From: Bacteroidales bacterium
GTDB taxonomy: Bacteria; Bacteroidota; Bacteroidia; Bacteroidales; JACABE01
Direction of reading: 5' to 3'
NCBI GenBank assembly: GCA_023251515.1
Contig: JAHEYQ010000003.1
Coordinates: forward strand, 1-64,000
Length of the DNA: 64,000 bases
Numbering within the stretch: the stretch's first letter is position 1; the number at the start of each line of letters is the position of its first letter. Positions 9,477-18,616 of this stretch are shown piece by piece. A model generated the notes under the pieces. The model did no database searches, was not told the DNA's origin, and was given only the letters and a program-made list of their open reading frames with translations. The position numbers and the translations under genes are program-made.

Positions 9477-10088
9477 ATGAACATAAATTCAAACCGTTGG
9501 AATATTATCCGATACACAATTTATACACCCATTTATGATTTGTTCGGTCGCATTTTAAAACATTCGCGCCGAAAAGCAATAGAGATGCTCAATATTCAGG
9601 TTGGCGATAAAGTACTCATAGTTGGTGCCGGTACCGGGCTTGATTTCGAGATGATACACAACAAATGCGAAATTACGGCTACCGACCTCACGCCTTCGAT
9701 GGTTGCTGTAATGAAACGCCGTAGCAAAAAACTTAATCGCAATATTAATTGTATGCAAATGGATGCCCAACAACTTAGCTTTGCCGACGAAAGTTTTGAT
9801 TGTGTTATACTTAATCTGATTTTAGCCATCGTTCCTGAGCCGGTGAATTGTTTTAAAGAAGCCGAAAGAGTTCTGAAAACTGGTGGGCACATGCTTATTT
9901 TCGACAAATTATTACAAAAACACAAAAAACCTTCATTAATCAGAAAAATACTCAACCCTATAACCAATTTGCTTTTTAGCCGCATAAACCTAAGTTTTAC
10001 TACAGTTTACAAACACAGCAGCATGAAAATAAAAGCCGACAAACCTACATTTTGGAATTTGTTCAGGATAATCGTATTAAAGAAATAG
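9477..10088 (+). CDS. Class I SAM-dependent methyltransferase, substrate unknown
   Basis: This 203-residue protein has a Rossmann methyltransferase fold: SAM motif I as VLIVGAGTGLDFE, the ribose-binding acidic strand EITATDLTP, MQMDAQQLSFADESFDCV after it, and the post-II segment EAERVLKTGGHMLIFDK. It resembles the UbiE/phospholipid N-methyltransferase type (Methyltransf_11), but the substrate cannot be read from sequence. The ATG at 9477 was chosen because the upstream TTG at 9471 adds only two residues. The 3' end runs 53 bp before the TTG start of the CCA-adding enzyme, whose promoter lies between them. Confidence 0.8.
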   Translation: MNINSNRWNIIRYTIYTPIYDLFGRILKHSRRKAIEMLNIQVGDKVLIVGAGTGLDFEMIHNKCEITATDLTPSMVAVMKRRSKKLNRNINCMQMDAQQLSFADESFDCVILNLILAIVPEPVNCFKEAERVLKTGGHMLIFDKLLQKHKKPSLIRKILNPITNLLFSRINLSFTTVYKHSSMKIKADKPTFWNLFRIIVLKK

Positions 10089-10119
10089 CCTATTGTATTT
10101 TTTCAAAAGCTAAATTTCT

Positions 10120-10127
10120 TAATTTTG
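10120..10127 (+). promoter_or_regulatory. -7 box of the CCA-adding enzyme gene
   Basis: TAATTTTG matches TAnnTTTG, 14 bp before the TTG start at 10142. It supports that start over any position further upstream. Confidence 0.5.
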
Positions 10128-10141
10128 CAGAAAAAAACTCA

Positions 10142-11572
10142 TTGGAAAAACATCTTTCTCATCCAGTATTTAAAGCAGTTTCTGAAATAGCATCCGAAAT
10201 GGATGTTAAAGCCTATGTTATCGGAGGGTATGTTCGTGATATCATAATGAACCGTCCATCTGTTGATATTGACATTGTTGTAATGGGTAGTGGAATTGAA
10301 CTGGCCGGAAAAACTGCAAAATTATTAGGCAAAGATATTACATTAAATATTTTTAAAAGTTTTGGTACTGCCATGTTTCACTATTGTTATGAAGATAAAA
10401 ACTGGCAGATTGAGTTTGTAGGAGCGCGCAAAGAATCATACAGAAGCAATTCCCGTAAACCTATTGTTGAAGATGGTAGTTTGCAGGATGATCAAAATCG
10501 CAGAGATTTCAGTATAAATGCACTGGCAATCAGTTTAAACAAAGAAGATTTCGGCAGCATGCTCGATCCTTTCAATGGAATTGAAGATATAGAAAATAAA
10601 ATACTCAGAACACCACTTGATCCTGATATTACCTTCTCTGACGATCCTTTAAGGATGATGCGTGCTATCAGATTTGCATCGCAATTGAGTTTCGAAATAC
10701 AGGTCTCTACACTTGAAGCCATCAACAGGAATGCCCATCGGATTGAAATTGTTTCAGCCGAACGCATTGTAGAAGAATTAAATAAACTGATTTTATCTCC
10801 GAAACCTTCGGTGGGTTTCAGGCTTTTACATACTACAGGATTGCTGAAACTTATTTTTCCTGAATTTCTGGAACTGAAAGGTGCAGAGTATATTGACGGA
10901 AGAGGGCATAAAGATAATTTCTTTCACACACTGGAAGTACTTGATAATCTGTCGAAGAACACCGATAATTTGTGGTTGCGATGGGCTGCCATTTTACATG
11001 ATATAGCCAAACCACAAACCAAGAAATTTGTAAAAGGTATGGGCTGGACCTTTCATTCACATGAGTTTGTTGGGTCAAAAATGGTTTCAAAAATATTTAA
11101 ACGACTGAAACTTCCATTGAATGAAAAGATGAAATATGTTGAGAAACTTGTGTTACTTCATTTACGCCCGATTATTCTGGCTGAAGAAATTGTAACAGAC
11201 TCTGCCGTAAGAAGATTGCTTTTTGAAGCCGGTGACGAAGTTGAAGATTTAATGTTGCTTTGCGAAGCCGATGTAACTTCAAAAAACAAAGCAAAAGAGG
11301 TTAAATACCTTAAAAACTTTGCAATTGTTCGTCAGAAGTTAAAAGAAATTGAAGAAAAAGATAAAGTTCGTAATTTTCAGCCACCTGTAAGTGGCGAAGA
11401 TATTATGAAAGCCTTTGGTTTGGCTCCGGGCAGAGAAATCGGTATCATCAAAAACACCATTAAAGATGCCATTTTAGACGGAATTATACACAATAATCAT
11501 GAAGAAGCCTGGGAACTAATGCTAAAAGAAGGTGAGAAACTGGGTTTGAAACTTAATAAAAATCATTCTTAA
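10142..11572 (+). CDS. cca: CCA tRNA nucleotidyltransferase with HD domain
   Basis: This 476-residue protein adds or repairs the 3' CCA end of tRNAs. The nucleotidyltransferase head shows GGYVRD (28-33), the metal-binding DIDIVV (42-47), and RRDFSINAL. The middle holds the RMMRAIRFA and AERIVEEL helices. An HD-type region follows, with the histidine-aspartate pair in WAAILHDIAKPQTK. The start is TTG at 10142: it lies 14 bp after a -7 box and keeps the conserved N-terminal helix (EKHLSHPVFKAVSEIA). An upstream TTG at 10052 lies inside the methyltransferase gene and is unlikely. Because the window's tRNA does not encode CCA, this activity is essential for maturing it. Confidence 0.92.
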   Translation: MEKHLSHPVFKAVSEIASEMDVKAYVIGGYVRDIIMNRPSVDIDIVVMGSGIELAGKTAKLLGKDITLNIFKSFGTAMFHYCYEDKNWQIEFVGARKESYRSNSRKPIVEDGSLQDDQNRRDFSINALAISLNKEDFGSMLDPFNGIEDIENKILRTPLDPDITFSDDPLRMMRAIRFASQLSFEIQVSTLEAINRNAHRIEIVSAERIVEELNKLILSPKPSVGFRLLHTTGLLKLIFPEFLELKGAEYIDGRGHKDNFFHTLEVLDNLSKNTDNLWLRWAAILHDIAKPQTKKFVKGMGWTFHSHEFVGSKMVSKIFKRLKLPLNEKMKYVEKLVLLHLRPIILAEEIVTDSAVRRLLFEAGDEVEDLMLLCEADVTSKNKAKEVKYLKNFAIVRQKLKEIEEKDKVRNFQPPVSGEDIMKAFGLAPGREIGIIKNTIKDAILDGIIHNNHEEAWELMLKEGEKLGLKLNKNHS

Positions 11573-11576
11573 AATT

Positions 11577-11612
11577 AAAAAAGCTGAATGAGATGTTTCA
11601 TCCAGCTTTTTT
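11577..11612. terminator. Bidirectional terminator between cca and the OmpA-family gene
   Basis: AAAAAGCTG pairs with CAGCTTTTT around an imperfect inner hairpin (AATGA/TTCAT). A-rich and T-rich flanks let it serve both converging genes. Confidence 0.8.
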
Positions 11613-11638
11613 GAATAATTATAAAATTACAAACAATA

Positions 11639-12667
11639 TTAATTATCACCCAAAACCTTTAATAATTCATCCAATTTAGGAGTAAGAATAATTTCGGTTC
11701 TTCTGTTTTTTGCTCTGGCTTCTTTTGTATCAGCTAAGTCCACAGGCACATACTGACTTCTGCCCGAAGCTGCAATTCTATTGGCTTCAATACCTTTGTT
11801 TTCCAATAATATCTTAACAATAGCTGTAGCTCTCATTACGCTCAAATCCCAATTATCTTTCACCTGGCCGCTGCCAGAATATGGAATATTGTCGGTATGA
11901 CCTTCAATCATCACATTAATATCTTTATTTAATTCGAGAACTTTTGCAACACTTTTGAGTGCGTTTTTGCCTTCTTCTGCCACATTCCAACTTCCGGAAG
12001 CAAACAAAAGCTTTTCGTCCATCGAAACGTAAACTTTTCCATTACGTGTTTCTATGGTTAAACCTTTATCTTTAAATCCCAAAAGCGCAGCTGTAATTTT
12101 ATTTTTCAGATCGGCAACCTGCTTATCTTTATTATCAAGTATAGTTTGTAACTCATTGAGTTTTTTTTCTTTTGCATCTAGTTGCTCGGTTAAAATATCC
12201 AGATTGGCTTTCTTTTCATTCAATTGAGACTGCAATTTCAACAAATCAGCTTCACTTTTCTTCAAATCGTTTTCTTTTTTTAGCAAATCAGCCTGTGTCT
12301 TTTGCAATGCATCCATCACATCCTGAGTTTCTGCTCTGTTTCCGGTAAGCAATTTATTGTATTTCAATTGCAAAGAAGAATAATCTGTTGACAATTGAGC
12401 ATGTTCACTTTCCAATTTTGCGAATTTATTATTCAACATTGCAGATTCACTTTCATTATCTGCTTTTTGTCTTTTCATCTTTTCAATTTCTGCATTTAGT
12501 TCGTTATTTAAAACGCTTACATCGTTTTTCGACTTTTCAATTCCCGACAAATCGTTAGAACATTTTTTGTATTTGTCTTCCAAATCAGCATAACGTTTTT
12601 GGGTTACACAGGACGTTGATAAAATAATTGCGATAAAGGCAATTAAAATTTGATTTGCATTCTTCAT
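11639..12667 (-). CDS. OmpA-family lipoprotein with coiled coil
   Basis: This 342-residue protein links the outer membrane to peptidoglycan. A lipoprotein signal peptide ends at the lipobox LSTSC (C20). Residues of about 25-205 are a heptad-rich coiled coil (repeated KKSEADLLKLQSQLNEKKA-like stretches). The C-terminal OmpA domain, about residues 215-335, shows LLFASGSWNV, the peptidoglycan-binding core VMIEGHTDNIPYSG, LSVMRATAIVKILL and AKNRRTEIIL. The layout resembles Bacteroidota OmpA/MotB lipoproteins. It lies 30 bp downstream of the exonuclease III gene and probably shares its transcript. Confidence 0.92.
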   Translation of the reverse strand: MKNANQILIAFIAIILSTSCVTQKRYADLEDKYKKCSNDLSGIEKSKNDVSVLNNELNAEIEKMKRQKADNESESAMLNNKFAKLESEHAQLSTDYSSLQLKYNKLLTGNRAETQDVMDALQKTQADLLKKENDLKKSEADLLKLQSQLNEKKANLDILTEQLDAKEKKLNELQTILDNKDKQVADLKNKITAALLGFKDKGLTIETRNGKVYVSMDEKLLFASGSWNVAEEGKNALKSVAKVLELNKDINVMIEGHTDNIPYSGSGQVKDNWDLSVMRATAIVKILLENKGIEANRIAASGRSQYVPVDLADTKEARAKNRRTEIILTPKLDELLKVLGDN

Positions 12668-12697
12668 ATATTGTAAATTTGATATTTTTAAAAATTA

Positions 12698-13465
12698 TTA
12701 ACTGAAATCGATATCCAACAATACCGGACAATGATCAGAGTGAACCGCATCTGCAAGTATTTCGGCATGTTTCATTTTATTTGAAATTGTTTCGCTTACC
12801 ATCAGATAATCAATACGCCAGCCTAAGTTTCTTGAGCGTGCTTTGGTTCTGAAACTCCACCACGTATATTGATCAGGCTGAGTGTTGAAAGCTCTGAAAG
12901 AATCAACAAAACCACTTTCAATAAAATTTCCTATCCATTCACGTTCTTCGGGTAAAAATCCTGAACTTGTGGCATTTCTGACGGGGTCGTGTATATCAAT
13001 TGGTTTATGACAAATATTATAATCACCGGCAATAATCAGATTTGGTCTTTCTTTTTTAAGCTCATTTATATAATTTTGAAAATCATTTAACCAAATCATT
13101 TTAAAACCCTGACGTTCATCGCCACTACTACCTGAAGGATGATAAACACTTATAACTGAGATATCGCCATAATCGGCTCTGATAAATCTACCTTCATTAT
13201 CGTATTTCTGGATACCGATACCGTTTTTTACCAAATCAGGTTTTTGTTTTGTAAGAATGGCAACTCCGCTGTATCCTTTTTTAAGAGCAGTTTCGTGATA
13301 ACATGAGTATCCGGCAGCTTCAAAATCAAGCAAAGGCAATTGATCTGGTTGAGCTTTCAACTCCTGCAAACAAATAATATCAGGATCAACTATTTTTACC
13401 CAGTTGAGCCAAGCTTTCGACATTGCTGATCTGATTCCGTTTACGTTATAGGTAATTATTTTCAT
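12698..13465 (-). CDS. xth: Exonuclease III-type AP endonuclease
   Basis: This 255-residue enzyme cuts DNA at abasic sites and removes 3' blocking groups in base-excision repair. The family landmarks are present: MKIITYNVNGIRSA with N7, the metal-binding glutamate E35 in CLQELKAQ, YSGVAILTK, IAGDYNICHKPID, RIDYLMVS and the catalytic SDHCPVLLDI at the end. Length is standard. A -7 box lies 28 bp upstream. It leads the OmpA-family gene. The choice between ExoA-like and E. coli Xth-like subgroup is not made here. Confidence 0.95.
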   Translation of the reverse strand: MKIITYNVNGIRSAMSKAWLNWVKIVDPDIICLQELKAQPDQLPLLDFEAAGYSCYHETALKKGYSGVAILTKQKPDLVKNGIGIQKYDNEGRFIRADYGDISVISVYHPSGSSGDERQGFKMIWLNDFQNYINELKKERPNLIIAGDYNICHKPIDIHDPVRNATSSGFLPEEREWIGNFIESGFVDSFRAFNTQPDQYTWWSFRTKARSRNLGWRIDYLMVSETISNKMKHAEILADAVHSDHCPVLLDIDFS

Positions 13466-13492
13466 CTATATGTATTTTTAGCAAATTTAAAA

Positions 13493-13500
13493 AATCTTCT
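13493..13500 (-). promoter_or_regulatory. -7 box of the exonuclease III gene
   Basis: TAAATTTG on the minus strand matches TAnnTTTG, 28 bp before the ATG. Confidence 0.5.
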
Positions 13501-13602
13501 TTTTATAACGTTTTATTTTTGATTTTGTTATTAACAATAATTTGTAGATTAATAAATCATATAAATCAGAAATGTTAGAAAAAATATAAATCTTCAAAAA
13601 AA

Positions 13603-13634
13603 TTGATTTATTTCATAAAAATCTTGTAGGTTTG
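13603..13634 (+). promoter_or_regulatory. Promoter of the ClC gene
   Basis: A TTG (13603-13605) lies 21 bp before TAGGTTTG (13627-13634), a good match to the Bacteroidota promoter. The ATG is only 7 bp further on, so the transcript should be leaderless or nearly so. Confidence 0.6.
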
Positions 13635-13641
13635 CATTGAA

Positions 13642-15420
13642 ATGAATTCACAAAAATACATAAACAAACTTTTTGTCTGGCGATTGAAACACATAAGTAA
13701 TCAACGCTTTGTAATTATTCTTAGCCTTATTATCGGGCTATTGAGTGGATTGGCTGCTATTATTTTGAAGAATACTGCATTTTATACACACTATTTTTTT
13801 ACTTCGGGTTTTGATGTGGATTCTGTAAATTATCTGTATCTGGCATATCCCGGCATTGGTATTTTACTTACTGTATTGTTTGTGAAGTATTTCGTGAAAG
13901 ATAAAATCAGTCATGGTGTAAGTAGGGTTTTGTTTGCGATATCAAAAAATGGAGGCAAAATAAAGCCGCACAATACCTATTCTTCGATGATAGCCAGTAC
14001 ATTAACAGTTGCTTTTGGCGGTTCTGTGGGGTTGGAAGCTCCAATAGTTTATACGGGGAGTTCTATAGGCTCTGCATTGGGCCAATTGTTCAGATTAAAT
14101 TACAAAACCATCATATTATTAATAGGTTGCGGCGCTGCAGGTGCAGTAGCTGGCATTTTTAAAGCCCCGATTGCCGGAATAGTTTTTGTAATTGAAGTTT
14201 TGATGCTCGACCTTACAGTTGCTAATCTTATACCTTTAATGATTTCAGCAATTACAGCTTCTTCTTTATCATATTTTTTAATGGGAAAAGGTGTATTGTT
14301 TACATTTGATGTTACCATGCCTTTCTATCTGAAAAATACTCCGTTTTATATTATTTTGGGTGTTTTTTCGGGTTTGGTGTCATTATATTTCACCAAAGTT
14401 TCGATGTATATCGAAGAGTTGTTTAAAAAAATCAACAATCAATATTTGAAAATAATTATTGGTGGTGTTATTTTAGGTATATTAATACTCATATTTCCAT
14501 CGCTTTACGGCGAAGGTTATGATGTATTGAAAATGATGCTTCATGGAAAAGGTGACGAAATTGTACAAACCAGTTTTCTTTATTTTGTAAAAGATGATTT
14601 GTGGTTGTTTTTGGGGGCATTGCTGGCAATTATGTTTTTTAAGGTTGTAGCAATGGCAGTAACCAACGGAAGTGGTGGTGTTGGTGGTATTTTTGCTCCT
14701 TCGTTATTTATGGGTGGAATTACAGGTTTTTTTGTTGCCAGACTTCTAAATACGCTTGGATTTGCTCATGTTTCGGAAATTAATTTTGCTTTGGTGGGCA
14801 TGGCTGGCATTATGTCGGGTGTTATGCACTCTCCTTTAACAGCCATCTTTTTGATTGCCGAAATTACTGGTGGTTATCAATTATTTACTCCTTTGATTAT
14901 TACTTCTGTTATTTCATACCTTACAATTTTTAATTGGGAACCTCATTCTATTTATACCAAAAGACTTGCCGAAAGAGGCGAACTGATTACACATAACAAA
15001 GATAAAGCTTTGCTTACGCTTATGAAAATTGATAGATTAATTGAAACCAATTTCCGAACTATACAGCCCGATGCAACACTCAGAAAACTCATAGAAATTA
15101 TTTCTGTTTCGCACAGAAATGTTTTTCCGGTAGTAGATGATGATAATAATTTTATTGGGCTTGTGGTTTTGGATGATATACGTCATATAATGTTTAACAC
15201 TGAAATGTATGACAATACCTATATAAGTGATTTAAAAATAATTCCTACTCATATTGTTGAATTTAATGACAGCATGGAAACAATAGTTAGAAAGTTTAAC
15301 GAATCGGGGAATTACAACCTGCCGGTGCTTAATGAAGGAAAATACATTGGCTTTGTTTCAAGGGCTAATATTTTTTCGGCTTACCGCAAACTTTTACGTC
15401 AGTTTTCCGAAGATCAGTAA
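13642..15420 (+). CDS. ClC-family chloride channel or antiporter with CBS domains
   Basis: This 592-residue inner-membrane protein moves chloride, by channel or by H+/Cl- exchange. The ion-path motifs are GSVGLEAP (127-134), with the gating glutamate E132, and GGVGGIFAPSLFMGG. The last residue of the first motif triplet is A where most homologues have G (GLEAP rather than GLEGP). About ten hydrophobic segments fill residues 20-435. Two CBS domains follow at about 465-590 (RNVFPVVDDDNNFIGLVVLD and NLPVLNEGKYIGFVSRANI), likely binding adenine nucleotides. Without the proton glutamate being identified, channel and antiporter cannot be told apart. Confidence 0.93.
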   Translation: MNSQKYINKLFVWRLKHISNQRFVIILSLIIGLLSGLAAIILKNTAFYTHYFFTSGFDVDSVNYLYLAYPGIGILLTVLFVKYFVKDKISHGVSRVLFAISKNGGKIKPHNTYSSMIASTLTVAFGGSVGLEAPIVYTGSSIGSALGQLFRLNYKTIILLIGCGAAGAVAGIFKAPIAGIVFVIEVLMLDLTVANLIPLMISAITASSLSYFLMGKGVLFTFDVTMPFYLKNTPFYIILGVFSGLVSLYFTKVSMYIEELFKKINNQYLKIIIGGVILGILILIFPSLYGEGYDVLKMMLHGKGDEIVQTSFLYFVKDDLWLFLGALLAIMFFKVVAMAVTNGSGGVGGIFAPSLFMGGITGFFVARLLNTLGFAHVSEINFALVGMAGIMSGVMHSPLTAIFLIAEITGGYQLFTPLIITSVISYLTIFNWEPHSIYTKRLAERGELITHNKDKALLTLMKIDRLIETNFRTIQPDATLRKLIEIISVSHRNVFPVVDDDNNFIGLVVLDDIRHIMFNTEMYDNTYISDLKIIPTHIVEFNDSMETIVRKFNESGNYNLPVLNEGKYIGFVSRANIFSAYRKLLRQFSEDQ

Positions 15421-15423
15421 ACG

Positions 15424-15459
15424 AAAAAGCTCTGAAAAGAAAGATTTCAGAGCTTTTTT
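15424..15459. terminator. Bidirectional terminator after the ClC gene
   Basis: A 14-bp perfect stem (15424-15437 with 15445-15458) whose arms begin with five A and end with six T. It sits between the ClC gene and the converging lipoprotein gene. Confidence 0.85.
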
Positions 15460-15479
15460 GATTAATTACAAATACAAAT

Positions 15480-16178
15480 TTATGGTAAACTATTTAGATA
15501 AACAATATCTTCATCTGTTAAACCTCCTCTATCTGAAATATTCCAGATAATGTTTTGAAGTTTTGAACCTTGTTGCAATTTTTGTTTGTTTTTCAAAATT
15601 CCGACTACAGTATTTAAATCACTGTGAAGCGATACTCCAATCAGATTGAATTTGGTATTGTTTGGAACATGTTTGTGCAAATTGGTACAATATGCTTTTA
15701 ATAATACACCAACACTGTCATTCGGATTTAATATCAATGTATCGGGCTGAACGATAACTCCTGTTTGGGCAGCAGTATCTTCAGGACAAAAAATTAATCC
15801 ACCCGGAATAATAAGGGTTTGTTTAAATGGATTTTTGTTTCTGAATTTCATGTAGATTTGTACCAATGAGCCTGATCCTAATGGGATAAAAGTTGTTTTT
15901 TGATTCATGATAAAATCTTCGGCATTCTGATTTTCTTTATCAAAGTTTGTAGATTTAAAACCTGAACTCTGCATTTGTCCGATAAATTCGATACCTGAAG
16001 GCAGAATAAACGGAGCACAATATGGTTTTCCGGGGTTTGAACCCAATCCGGACGGATTGTCTTTTACTTCGGGTGCTACCGGAGCAATTGTTTTGTTGGT
16101 TACATCCACTTTTTCGCATGCGGCAAAAGCAAATATCCCCAAAATCAACACTAATAAGGTACTTTTTACTGTTTTCAT
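15480..16178 (-). CDS. Lipoprotein of unknown function
   Basis: This 232-residue protein has a lipoprotein signal peptide ending at FAAC (C20), so it is anchored in a membrane, probably the outer one. After a Pro/Asn-rich linker (SGLGSNPGKPYCAP) the body is beta-rich, with GSGSLVQIYMKFRNKN and PGGLIFCPEDTAAQTG, and three further cysteines that could pair. I do not recognise the family. It has its own promoter box and terminator, so it is monocistronic. Confidence 0.75.
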   Translation of the reverse strand: MKTVKSTLLVLILGIFAFAACEKVDVTNKTIAPVAPEVKDNPSGLGSNPGKPYCAPFILPSGIEFIGQMQSSGFKSTNFDKENQNAEDFIMNQKTTFIPLGSGSLVQIYMKFRNKNPFKQTLIIPGGLIFCPEDTAAQTGVIVQPDTLILNPNDSVGVLLKAYCTNLHKHVPNNTKFNLIGVSLHSDLNTVVGILKNKQKLQQGSKLQNIIWNISDRGGLTDEDIVYLNSLP

Positions 16179-16216
16179 TTTTATTAAAATTTATAAATTG
16201 TTTATTGTAATCAAGA

Positions 16217-16224
16217 CAAATATA
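16217..16224 (-). promoter_or_regulatory. -7 box of the lipoprotein gene
   Basis: TATATTTG on the minus strand matches TAnnTTTG, 39 bp before the ATG at 16178. Confidence 0.45.
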
Positions 16225-16301
16225 TATGTAAAAAGTTGCTTTATCATCCTTATTTTTAACAAAATAATTATTATTTATACCTTTTTTAAGTATCTTAAAT
16301 T

Positions 16302-16343
16302 AAAAAAAAAGCCCTGCAACTATTCATTACAAGGCTTTTTTTT
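16302..16343 (-). terminator. Terminator of the SHOCT gene
   Basis: AAGCC pairs with GGCTT around a loop of about 20 nt, with a run of nine T on the minus-strand side. It lies 17 bp beyond the minus-strand stop codon. Confidence 0.7.
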
Positions 16344-16359
16344 ATATGGAATTAAAAAA

Positions 16360-17541
16360 TTAATATTGTTCAATAATTTTTTCTTTCAAGGTATTATATT
16401 CATCATCCGATAAAATATCAGCTTGTTTTAATCGGCTGAGTTTCTCAAGCCTTTTCAGCATATTGGTTTCAGGATCTTCAGTTTTAGCTGGAACGGCTTG
16501 TTGTTTGTTTGCAACTTGCTGCGATATTTTATTCCAAAGTGTTTTTAACTCCTGATCTTTGTCGTTGATTTCTTCTTCGTAAAATGCTACACGGTTTGAA
16601 AGCTTCTCGTTATATGCCTTTTCATCTTCAAGTTCTGATGATAACTGATTGACATGTTCTGTCATTTCCTTCATGCTTTCTTCTATTTCCCTGCTGCGTT
16701 TGGCTATTACACCTTCCATAATATCTTTGGTTTTCAGTGCATTTTCCAAATGCTCTATCCGCTTGGTAAATTCTGTTTTTATTTGTTCTATTTCAACTTC
16801 GTTGAGTGGTTTGATGCTTGTTTGCTTTTTTAATTCTTTTTCCAGATCAAATTTCTGATTTTCCAGATTTTTGATTGCTTCTTTCAATAGTTTATTTTCA
16901 ATCAGATACTGATTGCTAAGGCTATTCTGATTGGTTTTTGAGGTGAGCAGTTTTTTATAATCTTCAACAATGCGTTTGCTTTCGGTTGTCAGGTTCTGAT
17001 TTTCGATAACCAAAGCATCTATTTTATGTTCAAATGATTTTATTTTGATATTCATTTCGCGGTGAAGTAATATTTTTTCTTCACTTACCCGCGAATAATT
17101 GTTGTTGGCTTCTGCAATGTCAGCTTCAAGGAAAACAATATTTTTAGCCATAGTTTTTAGTTTTTCGGCCAAATAAATACATAATCCTATCATTACAGCC
17201 AAAAACAACAAAGCAATATAGAAATAGGTTTGAGCTCTGTCTTTTTTTGTACGGAGGTTTTCCATGGTTACACCAATTAATGGCGACATTTTATCGTTAG
17301 CAGCAAAAGTAGAGTCAATGCGATGCGATTCTTCCGAAATAAGGCTGTCGATACTGCTCATATCGTTGAGTGTATTTACAAAATTTGGATCGGTAAATAT
17401 TTTTGGATCCATTTTTAGAATAAAACTCTGATACAAGTTTTGTCTTTCAAACATTAATGTATCCATTCTGGTTTGAGCTTGCGAAGTATGGATTTGTAAT
17501 GCTGAAAAACAAATTATTATAAATGTAAAAAATTGCTTCAT
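16360..17541 (-). CDS. Membrane-anchored coiled-coil protein with SHOCT domain
   Basis: This 393-residue protein starts with a signal peptide (MKQFFTFIIICFSALQIHTS, then QAQ). A short domain to about residue 105 is followed by a transmembrane helix (FYIALLFLAVMIGLCIYLA) and a long coiled coil from about 130 to 345. The last 35 residues (LKRLEKLSRLKQADILSDDE) match the SHOCT pattern, a short helical tail found in many otherwise unrelated membrane or exported proteins, possibly for oligomerisation. The likely topology is one periplasmic segment and a cytoplasmic coiled coil. No enzymatic motif is visible and the role is unknown. Confidence 0.75.
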   Translation of the reverse strand: MKQFFTFIIICFSALQIHTSQAQTRMDTLMFERQNLYQSFILKMDPKIFTDPNFVNTLNDMSSIDSLISEESHRIDSTFAANDKMSPLIGVTMENLRTKKDRAQTYFYIALLFLAVMIGLCIYLAEKLKTMAKNIVFLEADIAEANNNYSRVSEEKILLHREMNIKIKSFEHKIDALVIENQNLTTESKRIVEDYKKLLTSKTNQNSLSNQYLIENKLLKEAIKNLENQKFDLEKELKKQTSIKPLNEVEIEQIKTEFTKRIEHLENALKTKDIMEGVIAKRSREIEESMKEMTEHVNQLSSELEDEKAYNEKLSNRVAFYEEEINDKDQELKTLWNKISQQVANKQQAVPAKTEDPETNMLKRLEKLSRLKQADILSDDEYNTLKEKIIEQY

Positions 17542-17622
17542 GGTAAAATTTATAACATTGTTTTTTTAAACGTAAAAATTTTAAACTTGTTACATCAAAC
17601 AATTATTTTGTTTTTTTTGGCT

Positions 17623-17630
17623 CAAATTTA
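17623..17630 (-). promoter_or_regulatory. -7 box of the SHOCT gene
   Basis: TAAATTTG on the minus strand matches TAnnTTTG, 82 bp before the ATG. Confidence 0.4.
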
Positions 17631-17696
17631 GCTAATAAAAGCATGCATATTTTAAAATTTCAGGGATTAAAAACACTTTAAATCAGCAATATTTGC

Positions 17697-18506
17697 TTAT
17701 TTACTGTTTACTTTCATTAGCATACCGGCATAAATCAGATTGCCATCCTGATAAACGATGAGGTAGTAACTGCCTTCTTTTAAGCCTTCCAAATCCAACC
17801 TGAATTGATTGTAATTACCCTGATCGCTGTTAAAAATCTGAGTCTTCAGTTTTTCGCCCATATTGTTGAGCAACTCAGTTCGGAAACGGGCATTTTCTGT
17901 AGTATTGATATTGATATTTACATATTCGCTAGCAGGATTTGGAAAAATCTGAATAATTTTTTCGTCTTTGGACGATTTTTTATTAATCCCGTTTGAGTTG
18001 CAGGTATTAAGATAAGTATCGAAACCATGATAGGTTGGCGGATTATTGATTTGCCAGTGCATAGTGCGGTCGTCCGGACAAATAACGGCATAAGCCGGAA
18101 ATCCGAAATATCCCAATTGATTCTGAAGCATATTAATAAGGCTGTCGCCGCCACCTTCGATACCAGCACATGGAAAATCAACCTGATAATTATTGCAAAA
18201 CTGATTGATATCCTGATTGCTGTCGGCATTGGAAATCCCCCAGAAAACTACATTGTTTTGTCCGCTACCAAGCAATTTGTAAGCCGAATCGATAATTGGT
18301 GTATTGGTTTGGCAAGGCCCGCAGGTAATCTGAAACAGGTCGAGAACCACAGTTTTGCCTTCGTTTAGGGTTTTATAAAGGCTTAAAGTATCATTATTCG
18401 AAGTAATTACAGTAAAATCGTTTGCCAGTGGAATATTGATATTTTTTTGTGCAAACAATTGAAAGGTAATTACTAAAAGCAGTAATGATAAAAGATTTCT
18501 CAACAT
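17697..18506 (-). CDS. Thioredoxin-fold protein with T9SS C-terminal sorting domain
   Basis: This 269-residue protein has a signal peptide (MLRNLLSLLLLVITFQLFAQ). Residues of about 25-175 form a TlpA/AhpC-like thioredoxin fold with the redox pair C62-x-x-C65 in TCGPCQTN. The C terminus, about residues 190-269, is a type A T9SS sorting domain: IIQIFPNPASEYVNI, a central MGEKLKTQ and EGLKEGSYYLIVYQDG. It should therefore be exported through the outer membrane by the Por machinery, where the sorting tail is removed and the protein fixed to the surface. A thioredoxin fold there may act on disulfides outside the cell. It is monocistronic with its own -7 box. Confidence 0.85.
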   Translation of the reverse strand: MLRNLLSLLLLVITFQLFAQKNINIPLANDFTVITSNNDTLSLYKTLNEGKTVVLDLFQITCGPCQTNTPIIDSAYKLLGSGQNNVVFWGISNADSNQDINQFCNNYQVDFPCAGIEGGGDSLINMLQNQLGYFGFPAYAVICPDDRTMHWQINNPPTYHGFDTYLNTCNSNGINKKSSKDEKIIQIFPNPASEYVNININTTENARFRTELLNNMGEKLKTQIFNSDQGNYNQFRLDLEGLKEGSYYLIVYQDGNLIYAGMLMKVNSK

Positions 18507-18535
18507 GGTAAAAGTTTTTTGAATTTATGCCAGCA

Positions 18536-18543
18536 CAAAAATA
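18536..18543 (-). promoter_or_regulatory. -7 box of the thioredoxin-fold gene
   Basis: TATTTTTG on the minus strand matches TAnnTTTG, 30 bp before the ATG at 18506. Confidence 0.5.
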
Positions 18544-18616
18544 ACGAAATAGTTTCAGAAAACTTGCTTCGGGCTTGCTAATATTGTGTTAATTACGATT
18601 TATTAACTTAAAGAAA

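Noticed and set aside
10052..10141. Start of cca at TTG 10052
   Set aside because: It lies inside the methyltransferase coding region and upstream of the -7 box at 10120. The conserved N-terminal helix begins at the TTG at 10142.
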